62,000 bases of DNA from Acanthaster planci (Eukaryota; Echinodermata; Asteroidea; Valvatida; Acanthasteridae): positions 1,248,691 to 1,310,690 of the forward strand of contig NW_019091364.1 in the NCBI RefSeq assembly GCF_001949145.1. Direction: 5' to 3'. A model generated the notes under the pieces. The model was not told the DNA's origin, did no database searches, and saw only the letters and a program-made list of their open reading frames with translations. Every line of letters begins with the position of its first letter. Position 1 is the first letter of the stretch. The position numbers and the translations under genes are program-made. Below, piece after piece: positions 57,240 through 62,000 of this stretch.

Positions 57240-58320
57240 TATGTGTGAGCATGATGAGATATCAGAGAAAAAATCAAATCGATTCCATGGAGAAATCTAC
57301 AGCGTGGTTGTGACATCCATCAATCATTGCATGCACAAAAGGGCCAGCCAGGCCAGGCACAGCCTGCAAAAAGAAGCAAGCCCCAGGCCACATCCTCTGA
57401 TAACACTCTGCCTTTGTGCGCAAGGCCCCAGTCCCGCTAACCAGCTTTTGTCCTGTGCCGACAAAAAGAGCTGGAGAAATCCCCTGACGATGGACGACAG
57501 AGAAGCGGGATCAGACTCCGTGTTCCAAGGCTGGAGACCTATATAATCAGCGTAGGCAAAGAACAGACAGCACGAGTAATCGTGAGGGAGAGGGAAGGGT
57601 AGATGGGGAGAGAGAGACGGTATGAAATGGAGCAGAAGCTGAAAAAGTTTTGCTTGCATTGTAATCCACGTGATCAGTAAGATTGCTTGTGATTGACAGG
57701 TTAGGCTGAGAGGACAGAGGGGGCCGACAACTTGACAAGAGAGGCACAGATCTCCTTTTCCTACTCCTTTCTACTCTACGCCAGCACACTGCGTAATTAC
57801 ACTTGGCAACGACAAACTGGTTTGAGATTGAGCTGCTCTATAGGTCCAAGCCAAGCCAAGTAATTTATACGGCCTGAATGATGCGACTAACTCGGGGTAA
57901 TTTTTTTCTTGTTTCTCATATATCTCAGCATCCTGCCTAGACAAATGACAGATGGCGCGCAATAATGAAAAAGTAATTTCAGCAGCAGGGAGCATGTGTT
58001 ACAAATTGAGTTTCTTGTCAGGCTGCTAACAGTTCGCTCCATCGGCACTGGCGATCCCTGGTTTTTGTCTGATTTTTAGACCAAGAAACCCGGCTGTGCT
58101 CAAAGACAATTCGGGCGAAAGTGATCTGGAATTGTGTAGGGATGGGACTTTCAAACATGAATGAGTTTAATCTCAATTTCACGGTGGGACGATTACTGGG
58201 AATGATGAATGCCTGGCAGGGTTCAAAGCTCTTTTTGCGTCAAATGCGAATTTTCAAACCTGACGAGTTTCACATTGTGGCAGTTGCAATCTGCATAATT
58301 GTCATGGGCTGATGTAGTTC
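57240..58320. promoter_or_regulatory. Candidate intronic enhancer (PBX/MEIS, E-box)
   Basis: A less AT-rich, repeat-poor patch with CACGTG at 57667-57672, the PBX-MEIS composite TGATTGACAG at 57690-57699, and aaatgacagatggcgcgc near 57943. This is word matching only. Confidence 0.25.
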
Positions 58321-61300
58321 TAGAGCAAGTGAATAGTTTGTGTCTTGAGGAAGTGACAGTGTGGTGAACTGTTCCTATAGAAAGGGGACAGAAAAGTTCA
58401 TGCTTGACTTAGTTTTCATTTGTGATACCTTTTTACTTTAAATCAAACCATAATAGATATGATTGATCCTTTAGAAAATAGTAATGGTTAAGTTTCAGAC
58501 TTTCAATTTATTAGCGATGTTCTACTCAAACCTTAAATTCAGTATGAACTGCCAATCTGGGCAGAATGGAGACGATACTTTTCCAACCTGTTCCACTCGA
58601 CCTGTTTCTTTCAACTGAATAAATGGACATCTGGCTTTGCATGATTATATCCTGCCTGTGTCAGATTTATAATCCACTCCTTGGATGATATATATCACTT
58701 CTTTGTAGGCAGGAAATGTAAGTGATTACACCAGTGGAGTGGTGATAAAAGGGATGGTCTGTGCAGCCAACTGATAATCGAGCCACGCCTGCATGAGGCC
58801 TGCTGCAGGACTGGGTTTATTTGTCTAACCTATTGTAATTGCTAAATGGGGCCCCTTATTGTTAGGGGTCACAGCTACTGTTGGTTTTGGCCCAGGGCCT
58901 TCAATATTTTGACAAGGGGGGCATTTTTCTTTTCTTGGCAGGCATTATTTTACCTATACTGGAAAAATCAAACATAAAATCTGTTAAACTGATGTACTAT
59001 GAGCAGACTTCTTTGGAATGTAAATGTACCATACTTCTTGTCTGTGCCGATCGATTCAGTCAACGTCACCGTCCATTTTGATTTGGACACAAAATGAAAG
59101 ACAACATCTTGTCAATTTGGAGGAGGTAACTTTGACAATTAGAATCTCTTTGATATAGGCCTACAAGTATACATATATGCATTGAAGTCTTGCCCCCTTA
59201 TTGCCCACCCTAGAATCATTGAGATTCTGTCTCATGTACTGTTTTATGTATCCCTGTTATTTACGTGTACCATAATATCTGGCTGGTTCTCCTGAAGTCT
59301 GACAAACGGGCCCTTGCGAGGCAAAGTGCAATAAGTGTTTATACATGTACTATTGAAACTCAAAGCATTTGATTATCATGATTTGTATTTGATTTAACAT
59401 TGTCTTAGACAGTGATCTTGGCAAAGCCAAACGATGGTAGCAACTAGATGTCGTAAGCATAGACATATGTGTACTTTCTGGTTTTGAGTGACATATATGT
59501 AGCCTGTGCCTGGATATGACAGATGCCAAAGCCTGTTTCACTTTTTATCTGGTTTCACTTTTGTTTTTTTTCCCCAAGTTTTCAAGTTTGAAAATTTCCA
59601 CATACTCTCAGGCCATTACTGCGCGGGGTGTACACGGCGGAGAATAGCACAACGCATTGAAAATCCCAAATCGACTGAAGCCCAACAACACAAACCCTTT
59701 GCCAGAGAAACAAACACCCTCAACACAATCCACCTTAAAAATGTTGTGTGGGCACCAGCCTGCTTGAGATCCTAAGCCCTAAATCAACAATCCCGTGGAA
59801 AGAAAAAACCAGCCAGGTTCTTGGGTAAACACCACACACCATGTACACAAGCGCAGTGGAGAGCCCAAGAATGCCCAGCGTGATGCTGGGGTCTGTTTTC
59901 CCATCCATTCAGTGGCGCACTCCCAAACCCACGGTGTTTATTGCTGGGGTTTGGTTTTCAAAGTGTGTGTGTATGCCTGACCCTCTTTTGAGGTGCCGCC
60001 TCTTTTTTGTTTGTTCGTGACCTTTTTTTTTCTTGAGTGCACTGTCTGCTTTGCTCAAAATGCTGACAAGCTACTGTTAAGTGAACTCTCAAGATTTTTG
60101 TCTGTCTGTTTCACTATCCAGATGCTTTTTAAATTCTTTGTGAGTGGGTTGTATGGGAAGCTTAGAAAGGCATCATTGGAATTCATCAAACACAAGTCTT
60201 GCATCTTAGTACATGTTAATGACGGAATATTTATTCAGTGAAGAAGCATACTGAACCCTCCAAGTTCTGCAAAACAAAGTTGTTAGATGTTCTAAGAAAT
60301 CCAGGGGTCTGTTTAGAGACTTGATTTGCATTTTGTTTTACAAAGATGCTTCATCAAAAGCTAATGCTTTTCCTAATCCTAATGGTAATGTCAGGGAGCT
60401 TCTTTTGAAAACGGGTCTACAAATTCCAATCTAATTTTTATGTGTTGTTTGATTAACACATCAGGTAAAGTACAAAAGAACCCTCCTTCAGCTATCGCAG
60501 TCACAGCTCCATGTACACGTAGTAAAAGTTCCTTCCAATTCTTGCTCTACAGTACATAGAAATATCATATGTCACTTGACTGCTTTTGACTGATGGGACA
60601 ACTTGGTGCAGAGTGGATCTCTGCGTAGGAGGGTTTTTACTACGTGCACGTACACTTTAGTTGTTAAGGTTACCATTGACAATGCTTACTTGAAATGTAG
60701 AAATGTTAAATTCCTGACTCCATTCTTAAAGTAGTGTGTTATGTGTTCGGCTCGTACATGTACTTCAAAAATATTTCTATTATTCTTGGGCATTTAAAGT
60801 TCTTGATTAATTGAAGTACAAACTTACTGAAAAAATGGTCATAGTCTAAATGATCCACACGTTATTAAAGCACAGAGCAATAGGTTAACTCTGCCAATAA
60901 AAGAGGCAGTGACAACAGGCCGGTCCATTGATTGCCCCAGCAGGGTTTGGCTGTCTGAAAAGCGTAATAGTCCGCTATCTACACACAGACACTGAATTAC
61001 CTCCTGGCTTATACCCTTGTCCTCTTGTGCAGCCCATCGATTTTTGTCCCTCCAACCCTTAATGAAAAAAAAAAAAAAATTACACCAGTGGATTTCAGAT
61101 AGTCTTCCCCCCATCCTGTGGGTCCTCACCCTCGTCAAAATTAATCCAGTCAGGTGTATAATAACGTCGTGTAAAAATTTGCTTGTGGGCGGCTTTTTTT
61201 ACCCTTTGTCCGTGTCCAATGATCATTTTGTTGTCGGCATCCTCGAGGGGGAAAAAATTAGGAGGTGGAGGAGAGGAGGGGAAAGAAGTTTATTCCTTTT

Positions 61301-61480
61301 GATACGTGAATGCATGCAAATAGAACTGACAATTGTATTGGTAAAGAATGGTATTAAAATAAGGTAAAATGGAACTGGTGAAGAAAATTTGATACGTGAA
61401 TGCATGCAAGTAGAACTGACAATTGTATTGGTAAAGAATGGTGTCAAAATAAGGTAAAATGGAACTGGTGATGAAAATTA
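61301..61480. repeat. 90-bp tandem duplication
   Basis: Copies 61301-61390 and 61391-61480 start gatacgtgaatgcatgcaa and differ at about five positions. Confidence 0.92.
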
Positions 61481-62000
61481 TTGCTTGCTTGAATCGCCTT
61501 TAACTTCCATTCAGTCTTCTCCATTCAGAACATAACGAGGATATCAAACCAATTTTGATTGCCGCACCTGTACTTTTGAAGACTATATACCGGTACACGG
61601 TGCATACACATTATTTTTATCACAAAAGACTCGTCTTTCAAACCTGTTCATCCCTGAGGCTGTGAGGCGACTAATGAGAAACAACAGGAAATTTTTCAGT
61701 ACATTCGTTGGTTGTGTCTTCCTTTTTTTGTAGCCTGGAGAAAAAAAAATTTGATTTCCTCAATTAGATAGGATGAAAAGCTCGACGTCGTGTTCATTAG
61801 TAAAATGCATTATTGGCAGCGGTAACATCCATACTCAGCGGTTAATTGTATGAAATAAATAACCATGGTCTGTTTTGGTACTTATGCCTGTGGTTATGCT
61901 ATTCAATTTCATTGGCAATTTAAACATTGAATACAGATATACTCGCATTGTATGAAACGTAATCATTACAGACGAGAAAAAAACGAGTCTGCCAAGATCT

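Larger units (their letters stand above)
51968..62000 (+). other. RECK: RECK-like intron 2, continuing past the window
   Basis: 10 kb without a recognisable exon. Mostly AT-rich. Contains a SINE (52396-52668), two candidate regulatory patches (about 57240-58320 and 59590-59990) and a 90-bp duplication (61301-61480). Confidence 0.5.

Overview
This window is animal nuclear DNA. Short exons carry GT-AG splice sites and are separated by introns of roughly 0.1 to 5 kb or more, and the intergenic and intronic DNA is AT-rich and full of small mobile elements. The protein families, the abundance of gtacatgtac and taggcctac words, and tRNA-derived SINEs with attcc-type or gatgatgtg tails suggest a non-vertebrate deuterostome, most likely an ambulacrarian (echinoderm or hemichordate). 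That placement is an inference. All gene models were spliced by eye; reading frames were checked exon by exon.

Layout: (1) 3.4-9.9 kb, minus strand: a five-exon gene for a small VOPP1/WBP1-like membrane protein (228 aa) with a signal peptide, a CC-x3-CC motif, one membrane segment and two PPxY motifs. (2) 9.9-16.4 kb: the head-to-head interval between that gene and the next, with CRE-like sites, a near-perfect 60-bp-arm palindrome, an exact 84-bp tandem duplication and three MITE-like elements. (3) 16.5-35.1 kb, plus strand: a complete SCAP gene (SREBP cleavage-activating protein) in 21 coding exons that splice to 1426 codons with every phase matching. The sterol-sensing domain, the Insig-binding residues, the MELSDL COPII signal and the C-terminal WD repeats are all present. 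(4) 35.1-38.3 kb: SCAP 3' UTR and the tail-to-tail interval. (5) 38.3-41.7 kb, minus strand: a four-exon acyl-CoA-binding protein gene (94 aa). (6) 42.9-48.8 kb, minus strand: a 12-exon gene for a 769-residue single-pass leucine-rich-repeat receptor whose post-LRR ectodomain and cytoplasmic tail I do not recognise. This is the best candidate for something undescribed. (7) 48.8-51 kb: a second head-to-head interval. (8) 51-62 kb, plus strand: the signal-peptide exon and first cysteine-knot exon of a RECK-like gene, followed by an intron that runs off the window and may hold enhancers.

SCAP escorts SREBP from ER to Golgi according to sterol level, and acyl-CoA-binding protein carries the acyl-CoA esters used in lipid synthesis, so the middle of the window places two lipid-homeostasis genes tail to tail. 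RECK and the VOPP1-like protein have no obvious functional tie to them. No rRNA, genuine tRNA gene or CRISPR array was seen.
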